Source: Posidonia oceanica (taxonomy: Eukaryota > Streptophyta > Magnoliopsida > Alismatales > Posidoniaceae). From it: 64,000 bases of DNA. Within the stretch, counting starts at the first letter, position 1. Each line of letters starts with the position of its first letter. Position numbers and translations under genes: made by a program. Below are positions 11,476-24,289 of the stretch, piece after piece. The stretch is taken from assembly GCA_037176725.1 (NCBI GenBank), contig JAZBRS010000054.1, forward strand, positions 16,510,001 to 16,574,000, in the 5' to 3' direction. The notes below the pieces were generated by a model that was given only the letters and a program-made list of their open reading frames with translations, did not search any database and was not told the origin of the DNA.

Positions 11476-12857
11476 CCTAATGTCCATCTAGACCGATTAG
11501 GGAAAACCTTAGGATTACTAGGTTATTTAGTCTTTTAATTCCAACCCTAGCAAAAGTGGGGTTTTGCAAATCCATTTTAGGCAATTCTTAACTAGTCTCT
11601 AATGATTGATTTGCCTAATTATCATCTTGCCTTAATGTATTTTATAAAATGCCAATACATTCCTATATCAGCAAATCGAACCAATGTCTTAAAAGACAAA
11701 GATTCAATTTCATTCCACAAAACTCTTCATAAAACCCCAAAATCAGATTTTAAGCCTTAACAGAAGCAGGGCAACCTCTAGTAGATCGGGCCTGGCCAAT
11801 TCCAGGCCAAACCAAACAGAATGGGCGCCCACTGGCGCCCAGCACTTGCCTGGAAAGCTCGCCAGTGATGCACGCCGGCGAATCCCACCTCCCAGTGTCG
11901 CCAGAACCTCTTGCTGGAAACCTGCGCCTGGTCCCTCCGCCTGGCACCTTCGCCAGAGCCACACACAGAGAACAAACTAGCAGAGAACCCATGAACTTAT
12001 GCTTTAAAAGAAAACAATCCACACCTTACACAGGTCACCACAAATCCAGAGAAAAATACCAAGTTCTAGCTTGATGTAATACCTATCATTGGAGATAAAA
12101 ATCTCAAGAATCCAACATACCAATCTCAACATATAAAATCACAAGATCATGAGGCACATATCACACACAGTATCTTACACCCTTTTAAATCCCTGAATAA
12201 TTCATTAAAATTCTCTAAAAACTATAAAACCATCTCCACACCAAAAAAACTAACTAATCTACTCATGCCTATCTTTACTTCACTAAATCTTACACAAAGA
12301 AGAGAAAGTGGAATGTGTACATGGAGTTTCCATCCTCATCCAATCATCCTTCCTTCCCTCCTCTTCACCTTCTTCTCCACTGCATGCGTGCTTCCAATCA
12401 CCAGCCTCCAACCATCCTCCAATCCTTCCTCTGCCTCGACAGCCGCCCCGAGATGCGGTTCCAGAATGGTGCAGGGCATGGTGGCTGCATGCTCGGGAAG
12501 CTTCTGGTTTCTTCCTCTCTTATATCCAACTTTTCGCACAAAAATTGGGCAAACCTCCTCCTCCTTCCAACAAACTACAAATATCCCAAACAACCTCATA
12601 AAATTAAGATAGAGAGGAATAAACACTAATCCATCACGCCCACAGATGGAAACTCAAAACATTACTGGTTACCAAATCCCAGTCTTATCCAATTAATATC
12701 CAATAGAAATTCCAAGGTCATCGTTGCAAAAAGCCTGATCTCTGAATACTGCACCCCTTGTTAGAAATCCGCGCCAACAATCCGCGTCAGATATCCGCAC
12801 CAGCAATCCGCACTAACCATACCCGTTAGTTCTAGAATACCTGGATGTTGCACCAAG

Positions 12858-13392
12858 TTAACATTAGAATCAGCTACAAGCAGAAACAAAATCATTGTCT
12901 TATACAGAACAAACGTTACTTGAAGAATCCTAGTGTTACTTTGGTTTACTTCCATTTGGTTTCCTTATGGATTTTTTGTTTTCTATTCAACAACAAGCTA
13001 TATACATCATTCTCTTGGAATGTATAGATAACATACTGTATAATAAATACTCTTTGAAAAACATGCAAATAATATACTATAGAATAAACATAAAGGAGAC
13101 GTGACATAGTTAGAAATACGAGCACAATTGATGCATTCCAGTAGAAATCAACAGGCATATGATAACAAATCACTATAGCAACTTACCTACTATATCTCAA
13201 TATCAATGGTATGTCTTGAAAGAACATTGCAAACAAAGCATACCTCAACTATTCAATCATCAAATAACTCTTGAATAAAGAAAGAGTATATGTGCTTGAA
13301 GAAACTTTTGAATGTGACTCGAGAATAAGAAATTGATCCAAGTGTCACTTTCTTGATGGAGATGGTCTCCCCAAACAAATCAAGGGGTAAAA
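12858..13392 (-). pseudogene. Exon-like blocks of unidentified gene, copy I
   Basis: Minus-strand stretches with coding look. One, 13392-13253, is preceded by TTGCAAG and reads LPLDLFGETISIKKVTLGS then SFFKHIYSFFIQELFDD before a stop. A second near 13250-13187 reads LRYALFAMFFQDIPLILRYS and is followed by a good donor, AG|GTAAGT. A third, 12873-12858, is the upstream half of the exon split by the solo LTR. Nearly the same blocks occur in copies II and III. I cannot name the gene and cannot show that the blocks form one message. Confidence 0.3.
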
Positions 13393-13727
13393 CTTGCAAT
13401 AAAGTTCAAATTTAATTGAAAGACATAATGCTATCTAATAAATCTAATATATAGCATCTTTGGAACGTGAAGTTCATGGAACAAAATCAATCTATATACT
13501 CAAACACAAGTTGAAATTGAGATGAAATATAACACAATTTTCGTTGATTAAACGAAGATATTCAAGTTTAACTCATCAACACTTGAATGTGGAGGGAGAG
13601 ATGCACTGAGATACCCTTTGCACAAATGCGTGTCCAATTGATGGCAAGGTTGGTAGTTAAGTTGAATTTGAAATTCAGCAAGACATGGCACCTGATGGAA
13701 ACGAGATAGAATAAGAGGTTTCGGTAG
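13393..13727. other. Unit sequence with no gene recognised
   Basis: AT-rich sequence shared with copies II and III. No convincing reading frame, RNA gene or transposon end was seen. The minus strand has short open stretches only. Confidence 0.3.
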
Positions 13728-13744
13728 ATGAGTCCATGAATTTT

Positions 13745-14449
13745 ATTTTTTTTGTAAACGGTGATGCAATAGTATAAATATGAAAGTATATTTGACTATG
13801 AGTGCCACCACCAAGTATATAAATATGAAAGTACATATGCTCTTCCTCTTAAAATATATGAAGGCAAAATAAGTTTTACAAAAATTCCATAAAGGCCACC
13901 ATAATCCAAACTAATGTCAAAATTCTGGAATAAACATTACATAGGACTCAAACAGGCAGTCTAATTATCAACATTTTCTAAGTTCAGAGCAGCAACTGTC
14001 AAAATGATCAACGGCTGAGAACCATTTGCAGGTGCTGCATTCTTAGTAGGTCCCAAGCCAACTACACCTAACGAGTTGTTTGAACCATAGAGGCAGTGCC
14101 CTATCCAGTAACAAAAAATACTATCTATCCAACAAGAAATTAGATGCAAAGTTTGGCAGAATATAAAGAATATATTCCTACCATGCCTTTTTAAAATAAG
14201 ATTATTCCTGTTCAACCAAAAACACCTAAGAACTACAAGAACAAGTGTGTTCCATTCATGATCAAGTGTGTTCCATTAATCAAATGAGAATTTGAATTTA
14301 ACAGCAGAAAATATCAAATAACTGTGGATACAAGACAATGTTAAAGCATAATAAATGCCACAGGAATCCCAAATATATTCTGCTAATTCAGTTTCAAATC
14401 CATTGACATCACAATAAATGCATAAAAAATGTCTCGATTCAATCAATAA
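13745..14449 (-). mobile_element. 5'-truncated LINE with 17-bp TSD, copy I
   Basis: Flanked by ATGAGTCCATGAATTTT at 13728-13744 and 14450-14466. On the minus strand it ends in an A-rich tail next to the left duplication. It contains the last ~85 codons of a LINE ORF2-like frame (stop at 13961) followed by a 3' UTR. Long variable target duplications and a poly(A) end are hallmarks of L1-type target-primed insertion. The same insertion is in copy III; copy II has an uninterrupted site. Confidence 0.7.
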
Positions 14450-14534
14450 ATGAGTCCATGAATTTTGCAAGTGTCATTGATAAATTTGAAATGCTGCTCG
14501 AAAGTCAACCAATGGCTTAAAAACAAGATAAAAC

Positions 14535-14735
14535 ATGTCCACCCGACCATTACTAATTCATTATGTCCACACCGACAGTGAGTGTGCGAGAATAAAATAT
14601 GATTGGGCGGGCCACAGACGCAAACAATACACGACTCTCTGGATGCCCACTTATTTGAATTTTCTATTTCTTTCCACTTATTTTTTCTTCCAAATTGGAC
14701 TGTAGGTGTGGAGAGAGAGAGAGAGAGAGAACTTT
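14535..14735. repeat. Dispersed direct repeat plus short GA tract, copy I
   Basis: Second type of the 175-200 bp motif, ending with CTTCCAAATTGGACTGTAGG and a 22-bp GA tract at 14710-14731. The equivalent in copy II has about 205 bp of GA. Confidence 0.65.
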
Positions 14736-15456
14736 GGAAGGGTGTTGCTTTAATTAATCTATTTTTAAATATAAGATAATTTATATTTGATCACAAATAA
14801 CAAATTTATTTGATTCCGTAGGTCATGGTCTAACAATTAATCATTAAGACATAGTTAAAAAGGATTGAAATGCTATTAAAATAAACTACAGTAGTTTATT
14901 CTAACATAAACTATATTTTAACCATGCAAAATACATTTTGGAACAAATGTCTAAACTTGAAAGACCAAACAATAAAATTCTAGAAACATACAAAGTTGTC
15001 CAGAAAACTCAGGACATAATAGAAATAAAAGATTTCTGTGGGGTTTTCATTAAATTAGAGAACTTTCTAGAGTTTTCCTAATTAAAACCAAACTCAGATG
15101 GAAAAATTTAATTGCAACGGCTTCTACGTAATTATCACAAATAAGTAAATGGGTGGGTAAATAGATCCACCCCGGATCTGATTACTCAAAAACTTAGAAG
15201 CCTTAACTGACTGCAGAAACACGCAGCAAGAAGGAAGGCGGTGACACTACAACCTCCGTAGGGGCGCCGGAACAAGCTGATCTAGCGGTGTCCAAAAAAA
15301 AAGGAACATATATAAACCATATTTTCTCGACTTTAATGCACGAAAACATGGTATCAAGGTTGTTCATGCACGAATCAATGAGAGAAAGCAAAAATCTAAC
15401 GATTTTCAACGTGATTTAGATCAAAACATAAGATTTCATGATAGAATGACATGATT
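14736..15456. other. Leader side of copia-like remnant, no frame
   Basis: On the minus strand this follows the primer site at 15457-15468, so it is probably the leader and 5' internal part of a decayed LTR element. No long open frame. The same sequence follows the GA tract in copy II (22516-23240). Confidence 0.4.
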
Positions 15457-15951
15457 ACTCTGATGCCACTTGTTAAAAAATAAGACTCAAATAACATACG
15501 AATTTTATATATTAAAATTCGATTTTCATGATCTAATCATGACAAGTTCATCACAAAATAAAATATATGCAGAAGCGTATCTGAATCCATGTAAAAATCG
15601 AAGAGACACTCTAGATCTTATGTACAGGAGCCAGGCTTCCAAACCACCACACACCTCCTTTGTTTTTTGTTTTTCTCAAGATGGGGTGAAAGAGAGGAGA
15701 GGTAAAAGTATATGGTTTGGGGACCAAGACCCCTATTTATAGAATGTCTACTTTTCCATATTTCTAATCGACCCATCAACAAATAGAAACACGCTAAATG
15801 ATCTCTACACAATCAACTTACACCACTTAAGATGTTAATAAGCTCAACCTAAACCAAATAGATCGCTTTCAATGAGTTTAATCTAAAGATAGCTTATAAT
15901 ACTTTAATTGATTTTATATTAACTCATATTTTATTAGATTTTAACCCAACA
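15457..15951 (-). mobile_element. Copia-like LTR with primer site, copy I
   Basis: On the minus strand an LTR of 481 bp starts TGTTGGG at 15951 and ends TTAACA at 15471, with a TATA-like TATAAATAG on the minus strand (15733-15741). Immediately after is TGGCATCAGAGT (15468-15457), a diverged Met-tRNA primer site. No partner LTR is visible, so the element is partial. It recurs at 23256-23734. Confidence 0.6.
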
Positions 15952-16489
15952 AACACTCAAGGGAAACGTAATAGAACAAGAGGTTTTGGTAAATGAGTCC
16001 ATGAATTTTGCAAGTGTCATCAATAATTTTGAAATGCTGTCGAAAGTCAACCAATGGCTTAAAAACAAGATAAAACTTGTCTTGGTGACGTGGATATGGA
16101 GGCCACTAATTCTAGGATGCGTCTGGTAACTTGCGATGAAATATATGCATGCTCTCATCAAGTCAGGAAAATGTGACACACCGTGGTGGGGGGTCATTAT
16201 TTTACTACTGATATATCAATAAAATGTTATGTAAGAAGTAAGAAGGCTAACTTGACTTCCACTATTCTTGATTCAGTGAAGTCGTCACCAGTCAATGTTG
16301 TGAAACGCATCAGATCCTCTCAACCATAGGGAGAGAAGCCCAAGTTCAAGGTGTCAGGCAATAGATCGCTGGAGATAGATAGATGATGGACATTTTATTG
16401 TTTCAGATGTCAAGCAATCTTAGAAATGTAGGAACAAAAGAAAGCGAGAAATAGACCAGTTAACAAGACATGAGTATGATTTCCAAATC
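15952..16489. other. Sub-repeat and LINE-like sequence
   Basis: Positions 15990-16075 repeat the segment at 14450-14535 (the ATGAGTCCATGAATTTTGC motif and what follows). After this comes sequence continuous with the LINE tail and shared with 23740-24290. No intact frame. Confidence 0.35.
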
Positions 16490-17226
16490 AATGCCCAGCT
16501 ATTGGTGGGGTTTGGGATTTCTTCCTGCTCAATTCTTCTTGCTTGCATGATTTGCACCCTGGTCAGATTTTTTCCTTGTTCTCTGTAGCCAAATTCAATT
16601 TGACATGGAGAAGTTGGAATATGTTGGTTATTGCTATCATCTGGTGTATATGACTTAATAGGAACTCAATGATTTTTAGAAATCAATGTAGAAGTAACAA
16701 TTTGTTGATCTTTCTGATCATATCCTTGCCAACATCCTGGATAGATTCCCTTCTCTCAGGGCAGGATTCAGAGATGTTTTCCCATGCCATTCATCATATG
16801 CAACAGGAGTGAGATCAAGTTCATGCGTCCCAAGCTGCTCTGGATATAGCTTCTTCCATGGGAATTGCTAGTGTTCCCATCCCTTCGTTAGTTGTTCCTG
16901 TGGTGGTCGACGAGGCTGCTATTGATCAGTTGGTTCCTAATCCCTTCGTTTCCGGTAATTAGCTTTTTGCTGGATTGCGTCTATTTAATTTTTATTCCAG
17001 ACTTTATTATTTACCTTCTTATTGCTCTAAATGTGCCTTGGTCTGTATAACATTATACTATTGGGTTCCTTTTTCGGTTGGTTTTTGCTGTCATTCTTGA
17101 GGCTGTGTTTATAGTGTCCCGTATCTTTTCGGGCTTTTATCTATTATTTGCATTTTTATTGACTTAGCAGTAGTACTCATAGTCAAGTTATATTTAATAT
17201 ATCTGCTACCGCTAGTAAAAAAAAAA
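16490..17226 (+). mobile_element. LINE 3' remnant, copy II, poly(A) at 17217-17226
   Basis: C-terminal ORF2-like coding, interrupted: the region reads LHPGQIFSLFS, then AIIWCI, a stop, LNRNSMIFRNQ, the tryptophan/asparagine-rich signature common downstream of LINE reverse transcriptase. Then a 3' UTR and an A tract. Copy III has the same with TGG at the stop position. Confidence 0.6.
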
Positions 17227-17405
17227 CATAACAGTTGACAATTACCCATCCACCCGACCATTACTAATTCATTATGTCCACACCGACAGTGAGTGTGTGT
17301 GAATAAAATATGATGGAACGGGCCACAGAAGCAAAGAATACACGACTTCTTGGATGTCCATTTGAATATTCTATCCCCCTCCTCTCCCTCTCCCTCTCTC
17401 TCCAC
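17227..17405. repeat. Dispersed direct repeat, copy II (first)
   Basis: Same motif as 378-556, starting right after the LINE A tract and ending in a CTCTCCCTCTC tract. Confidence 0.65.
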
Positions 17406-17971
17406 ACCATTATAGTTTTATTCCAACGATAAATCTGGAAGATAAGAACAACGAAAATATATAAATAGAAGATTAATTTTTAGAAGTTGGTTATATTATG
17501 TAAATATTAGATTTTGTAAATACTAATAATAAAGTACACAAAAAATAAGGATTTTTTCAACTTAAATACTCATAATAAGAGCATAAGATCTTGAAACTAG
17601 AAATTCCCATAGACCCTAAGAATGCTCATACACAAAGATTCTTTAAAAGATTGTACAAATGTTTAAATTTTGGGAGAGGACAGATTGCATTATAGCTTGA
17701 AGACTCTAAAATTCCTCATGTAGTTTCTTATTTCTTTCCTCCTGGAAATTGCTTTAGCACATGGAGGAGTCTATCATGTATATTGGTAAAATTGGCGGTA
17801 TAAAACCAATTTCAAAGACGAATTTTCTATACAAAAAAACTTACTTTTTACCATATACAACAAAGCCAATTGTTGCCATGAATGAAACCACTGGAAGAAG
17901 AAAATAATATGATTCATAAAACATGGAATCAGAAAAGAAAGATCGAATGGTAAATGAGAAATCTTAGTCAC

Positions 17972-18064
17972 CTGGAAGAAAGATCTTTCCAATAGTTTCC
18001 ACCAGCAAGTTTTCGTTTGACCAAAGGTATATCCACAAACAGATCTGATCCAACAGTTTCCAAG
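17972..18064 (-). pseudogene. Exon-like fragment, copy II (3' part)
   Basis: Downstream 93 nt of the 109-nt exon-like block, ending at donor CAG|GTGACT. It is uninterrupted by the hAT-like element here, so it shows the original sequence across that site. The upstream 16 nt are at 21144-21159 beyond the solo LTR. The frame stays open across the join. Confidence 0.35.
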
Positions 18065-21000
18065 TGTAACGACCTCCAAGTCGTTACCTCTCAACCTAGC
18101 TACCATTTTTTTTTATATACTAGCATTCATGAACAACAGAACTAAATTCTCACAATCACTATAAAGTAGAAATAAATTAAACTTAATTAACTCACTTACT
18201 CAGAACTCGTGATGTGTGTCAGTGCGACTCCTTTCCTATGTGTACTAGCAACTCCAGCTCCTATCCTGCACACGCCAAAAACAGAAACAAAACACACGTG
18301 AGTGACCAGCGAATAGGTCACCCAGCACACACCCCACCTAGGCACACAAACAGCTCGGCAAGTCCTGTCGAGGAAACAGGCGTAACCACGCCACAAGCAA
18401 CAAATACAGGCATCACTCTTGGATGCCACAACAGGGCATACACTTTTGCCCAACAAGCAAACCCTTAAAACATGCCTTTGAAATCATCTTTTCTCTTTTC
18501 CTTTCAAAACCATATGCATGCTCTTTTCAAAACCATAATGCACACTTGAAATGGCCACTCTTGCCAAATCAAGCCCAAAAACCACACAATTTAGTCCCTC
18601 ACACTCCCTGTGTGGACTAGACAGCCAACCGTGCCTAAATGCCCTCAATTGCATCCATAACACACATAACACAGCAAACACTAAAACCAAAAGCCAACGC
18701 TGAGACATAGTTCGGCAAAAACCACAGCGCTTCACTAGCGCAGGACTTACGTCCCACAGGTGCGGACACAAACACAAACAACCACACACAAATAGTCTGT
18801 GTCGTCTCTCAGGCCCAAGCTGACGACACCTAGCCACAAGCAGTTGCTGAAGACTCCAACTTCTCTCAACTGCAGTGCCGCGGTAGCCTACCCTGTGTGG
18901 GAGAGCGACCGCCCTGGCCAACAAGCCTCATCTATCATCATTTTTCTCAGTGCACACGGGGTTGCGTCCTCTGATGCCCAAACCTCAGTGCTCCAATCCC
19001 TAAGGCTCAGTTAGCACCTACCAGTCTCGGTACCCGTACTAACATGGATATCTCGTCCAGCTACTCAGAGGTCTCATACCCCCTGGGTCTGCTGCCACAA
19101 CACCACTATGTACAGTCAGTACCCTGGGCCTTTAGCAAGCGGAGTGTCATACCTCCAAGTCCAATCGGCACCTCGACCAGCGGACCTCAGCCTTGGCCTC
19201 GTGAACGACAATCAAGGAGTATTATACCACCAAGATTCGACGAACACTTACCTCAGCCTCTTGGTCTCAGGACCTCAAACTAGGCTACGTGTCCGACTGC
19301 CCAAGAATATCGTCACATCCCCAGGACTCGTCCACACGTCCCTCTAGCATCTTGGTCCGCTATAAACAGAAAACGTCGGAAAACTCTTTCCAAAACCTTT
19401 GCAAAATCCATGCATTTCCTTTTCAATCTCTTTTTGAAAATCATTTCGAAATCCTTAAACGATAACTCAAAACACCAGAATTCACAGTGCCAAACGCGAC
19501 ACGAAAACCACAAACTGAAATCACAGCGTAAAACACAATCTCGACAGCTCCTCTGTCGAGCCCAGAAACCACACTACAAAACATCACACAACAGGGAAAC
19601 AAAGGTACCTTCTGGGTATAACATTTGCCCAGGAGACACCAACTAGAAGCAAAACACTGGTCCCGAAGTTTCAATGAACTTACGAGACTGAACACCCACT
19701 CAAACTGCACCCAAAACACTAAGTCCTAGTGCCAAGGTCTAATCTGAAGATCAGTATGTTCCCTAATGTCCATCTAGACCGATTAGGGAAAACCTTAGGA
19801 TTACTAGGTTATTTAGTCTTTTAATTCCAACCCTAGCAAAAGTGGGGTTTTGCAAATCCATTTTAGGCAATTCTTAACTAGTCTCTAATGATTGATTTGC
19901 CCAATTATCATCTTGCCTTAATGTATTTTATAAAATGCCAATACATTCCTATATCAGCAAATCGAACCAATGTCTTAAAAGACAAAGATTCAATTTCATT
20001 CCACAAAACTCTTCATAAAACCCCAAAATCAGATTTTAAGCCTTAACAGAAGCAGGGCAACCTCTAGTAGATCGGGCCTGGCCAATTCCAGGCCAAACCA
20101 AACAGAATGGGCGCCCACTGGCGCCCAGCACTTGCCTGGAAAGCTCGCCAGTGATGCACGCCGGCGAATCCCACCTCCCAGTGTCGCCAGAACCTCTTGC
20201 TGGAAACCTGCGCCTGGTCCCTCCGCCTGGCACCTTCGCCAGAGCCACACACAGAGAACAAACTAGCAGAGAACCCATGAACTTATGCTTTAAAAGAAAA
20301 CAATCCACACCTTACACAGGTCACCACAAATCCAGAGAAAAATACCAAGTTCTAGCTTGATGTAATACCTATCATTGGAGATAAAAATCTCAAGAATCCA
20401 ACATACCAATCTCAACATATAAAATCACAAGATCATGAGGCACATATCACACACAGTATCTTACACCCTTTTAAATCTGTGAATAATTCATTAAAATTCT
20501 CTAAAAACTATAAAACCATCTCCACACCAAAAAAACTAACTAATCCACTCAAGCCTATCTTTACTTCACTAAATCTAACTCGAAGAAGAGAAAGAGGAGT
20601 GCGTACTCGGAGTTTCCTTCCTCATCCAATCATCCTTCCTTCCCTCCTCTTCACCTTCTTCTCCACTACATGCGTGCTTCCAACCACCGGTCTCCAACCA
20701 TCCTCCAATCCTTCCTCCTCCCCGACAGCCGCCCCGAGATGCGTTTCCAGAATGGTGCAGGGCATGGTGGCTGCATGCTCGAGAAGCTTCTGGTTTCTTC
20801 CTCTCTTACATCGAACTTTTCGTGTGAAAATTACGCAAACCTCCTCCTCCTTCCAACAAACTACAAATATCCCAAACAGCCTCCTAAAATTAAGATAGAG
20901 AGGAATAAATACCAATCCATCACGCCCACAGATGGAAACTCATAACATTACTGGTTACCAAATCCCAGTCTTATCCAATTAATATCCAATAGAAATTCCA

Positions 21001-21138
21001 AGGTCATCCTTGAAAAAAGCCTGATCTCTGAATACTGCACCCCGTGACAGAAATACGTGCCAGCAATCCGCGTCAGAAATCCGCGCCAGCAATCCGCACT
21101 AGCCATACCAGCTAGTTCTAGAATACCTGGATGTTACA
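18065..21138. mobile_element. Solo LTR, copy II (3074 bp)
   Basis: TGTAACGACC to GGATGTTACA with CCAAG on both sides (18060-18064, 21139-21143). It retains the uninterrupted CCTAATGTCC target where gypsy element 1 entered copy I. The first bases contain a perfect 8-bp stem, GTAACGAC/GTCGTTAC with a 6-base loop. Confidence 0.85.
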
Positions 21139-21143
21139 CCAAG

Positions 21144-21680
21144 TTAACATTAGAATCAGCTACAAGCAGAAACAAAATCATTGTCTTATACAGAACAAAC
21201 GTTACTTGAAGAATCCTAGTGTTACTTTGGTTTACTTCCATTTGGTTTCCTTATGGATTTTTTGTTTTCTATTCAACAACAAGCTATATACATCATTCTC
21301 TTGGAATGTATAGATAACATACTGTATAATGAATACTCTTCTAAAAACATGCAAATAATATACTATAGAATAAACATAAAGGAGACATGACATTGTTAGA
21401 AATACGAGCACAATTGTTGCATTCCAGTAGAAATCAACAGGCATATGATAACAAATCACTATAGCAACTTACCTACTATATCTCAATATTGATCGTATGT
21501 CTTGAAAGAACATTGCAAACAAAGCATACCTCAACTATTCAATCATCAAATAACTCTTGAATAAAGAAAAAAGAGTATATGTGCTTGAAGAAACTTTTGA
21601 ATGTGACTCGAGAATAAGAAATTGATCCAAGTGTCACTTTCTTGATGGAGATGGTCTCCCCAAACAAATCAAGGGGTAAA
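21144..21680 (-). pseudogene. Exon-like blocks of unidentified gene, copy II
   Basis: Same blocks as 12858-13392. The ...GETISIKKVTLGS... block is kept, with a 3-base length change (three extra A) near 21570 that does not shift the frame. Confidence 0.3.
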
Positions 21681-22017
21681 ACTTGCAATAAAGTTCAAAT
21701 TTAATTGAAAGACATAATGCTATCTAATAAATCTAATATACAGCATCTTTGGAACGTAAAGTTCATGGAACAAAATCAATCTATAAACTCAAACACAAGC
21801 TGAAATTGAGATGAAATATAACACAATTTTCATTGATTAAACGAAGATATTCAAGTATAACTCATCAACACTTGAATGTGGAGGGAGAGACGCACTGAGA
21901 TACCCTTTGCACAAATGCCTGTCCACTTGATGGCAAGGTTGGTAGTTTAGTTGAATCTGAAATTCTGCAAGACATGGAACCTAATGGAAACGAGATAGAA
22001 GAAGAGGTTTCGGTAGA

Positions 22018-22033
22018 TGAGTCCATGAATTGT
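22018..22033. other. Empty LINE target site in copy II
   Basis: Single ATGAGTCCATGAATT continuing directly into GTGCAAGTGTC, where copies I and III carry about 700 bp of LINE between two such motifs. Confidence 0.65.
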
Positions 22034-22104
22034 GCAAGTGTCATTGATAAATTTGAAATGCTGCTCGAAAGTCAACCAATGGCTTAAAAACAAGATAAAA
22101 TATG

Positions 22105-22517
<413 letters not shown>

Positions 22518-23255
22518 TTTGGAAGGGTGTTGCTTTGATTAATCTATTTTTAAATAAAAGATAATTTATATTTGATCACCAATAACGAATTTATTTGATT
22601 CCGTAGGTCATGTTCTAACAATTAATCATTAAGACATAGTTAAAAAGGATTGAAATGTAATTAAAATAAACTACAGTAGTTTATTCTAACATAAACTATA
22701 TTTTAACCATGCAAAATACATTTTGGAACAAATGTCTACACTTCAAAGACCAAACAATAAAATTCCAGAAACATACACAGTTTTCCAGAAAACTTAGGAC
22801 TTAATAGAAATAAAAGATTTCTATGGGGTTTTCATTAAATTAGAGAACTTTCAAGAGTTTTCCTGATTAAAATCAAACTCAGATGGAAAAATATAATTGC
22901 AAGGGCTTCTACGTAATTATCACAAAATAAGTAAATAGGCGGGTAAATAGATCCACCCCAGAGCTGATTACTCAAAAACTTAGAAGCCTTAACTGGCTGC
23001 AGAAACACGCAGCAAGAAGGAAGGCGGCGACGCTACAACCTCCGTAGGGGCGCCGGAACGGGCTAATCTAGCGGTGTCCAAAAAAAAGGAACATATATAA
23101 ACCATATTTTCTCGACTTTAATGCACGAAAACATGGTATCAAGGTTGTTCATGCACGAATCAATGAGAGAAAGCAAAAATCCAACGATTTTCAACATGAT
23201 TTAGATCAAAACATAAGATTTCATGATGAAACGACATGATTACTCTGATGCCACT

Positions 23256-23734
23256 TGTTAAAATAGGACTCAAATAACATTCGAATTTTATATATTAAAA
23301 TTCGATTTTCAAGATCTAATCATGACAAGTTCATCACAAAATAAAATATATGCAGAAACGTATCTGAATCCATGTAAAAATCGAAGAGACGCTCTAGATC
23401 TTATGGACAGTGGCCAGGCTTCCAAACCACCACACACCTCCTTTGTCTTTTGTTTTTCTCAAGATGGGGTGAAAGAGAGGAGAGGTAAAAGTGTATGGTT
23501 TGGGGACCAAGATATCAATTTATAGAATGTCTATTTTTCCATATTTCTAATCGGTCCATCAACAAATAGAAACATGCTAAATGATCTCTACATAATCAAC
23601 TTACACCACTTAAGATGTTAATAAGCTCAACCTAAACCAAATAGATCGCTTTTAATGAGTTTAATCTCAAGATAGTTTATAATACTATAATAGATTTTAT
23701 ATTAACTCATATTTTATTAGATTTTAACCCAACA
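23256..23734 (-). mobile_element. Copia-like LTR with primer site, copy II/III junction
   Basis: Equivalent of 15471-15951, 479 bp, with the primer-site-like GATGCCACTTG next to it. No internal coding is readable. Confidence 0.6.
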
Positions 23735-24289
23735 AAAACTCAAGGAAAACGTAATAGAAGAAGAGGTTTCGGTAAATGAGTCCATGAATTTTGCAAGTGT
23801 CATTGATAATTTTGAAATGCTATCGAAAGTCAACCAATGGCTTAAAAACAAGATAAAATTTGTCCTGGTGACGTGGATATGGAGGTCACTAATTCTGGGA
23901 TGCGTCGGGAGACTTGCGATGAAATAGATGCATGCTCTCATCAAGTCAGGAAAATGTGACATGTCGGGGTGGGAGGTCATTATTTTACTACCGATACATC
24001 AATAAAATGTTACATAAGAAGGAAGAAGGCTAACTTGACTTCCACTATTCTTGATTCAGTGAAGTCGTCACCAGTCAATGTTGTGAAACGCATCGGATCC
24101 TCTCAACCACAGGGAGAGAAGCCCAAGTTCAAGGTGTTAGGCAATAATAGATCGCTGGAGACAGATAGATGATGGACATTTTATTGTTTCAGATGTCAAG
24201 CAATCTTAGAAATGTAGGAACAAAAGAAAGCGAGAAATAGATCAGTTAACAAGAGATGAGTATGATTTCCAATTCAATGCCCGATCATT

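Larger units (their letters stand above)
1943..12852. mobile_element. Solo LTR, copy I, interrupted by Ty3/gypsy element 1
   Basis: Begins TGTAACGACC and ends GGATGTTGCA, flanked by the 5-bp duplication CCAAG (1938-1942 and 12853-12857). Without the nested gypsy element and its duplicated target (7826 bp) it is 3084 bp. No internal region or second LTR is present. It has short blocks in the same order as the LTR of the nested element, for example GCCACAAGCAGTTGC, then TGCCGCGG, then a GTGTGGGAGA block, so it belongs to a related gypsy family. Confidence 0.8.
1..14735. repeat. Tandem unit copy I (start outside window)
   Basis: First of three head-to-tail copies. Base 1 aligns with 16850 and 24635, and the match continues through the LINE tail, exon-like block, solo LTR and downstream sequence. 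This copy is enlarged by a hAT-like element, a full gypsy element and a LINE insertion. Removing the first two and their target duplications brings the spacing down to about 8.3 kb, close to the 7.8 kb spacing of copies II and III. The right boundary is set at the GA tract after the repeated motif; the true duplication breakpoint is inferred. Confidence 0.8.

Noticed and set aside
11743..12074. Frames on both strands repeated at 20029-20360 and 27992-28201
   Set aside because: GC-richer part of the same solo LTR; several overlapping frames, none with a recognisable protein.
12265..12629. Overlapping frames of about 100 codons repeated at 20479-20945 and 28392-28756
   Set aside because: They lie inside the solo LTR, overlap in several frames and on both strands, and have no domain.
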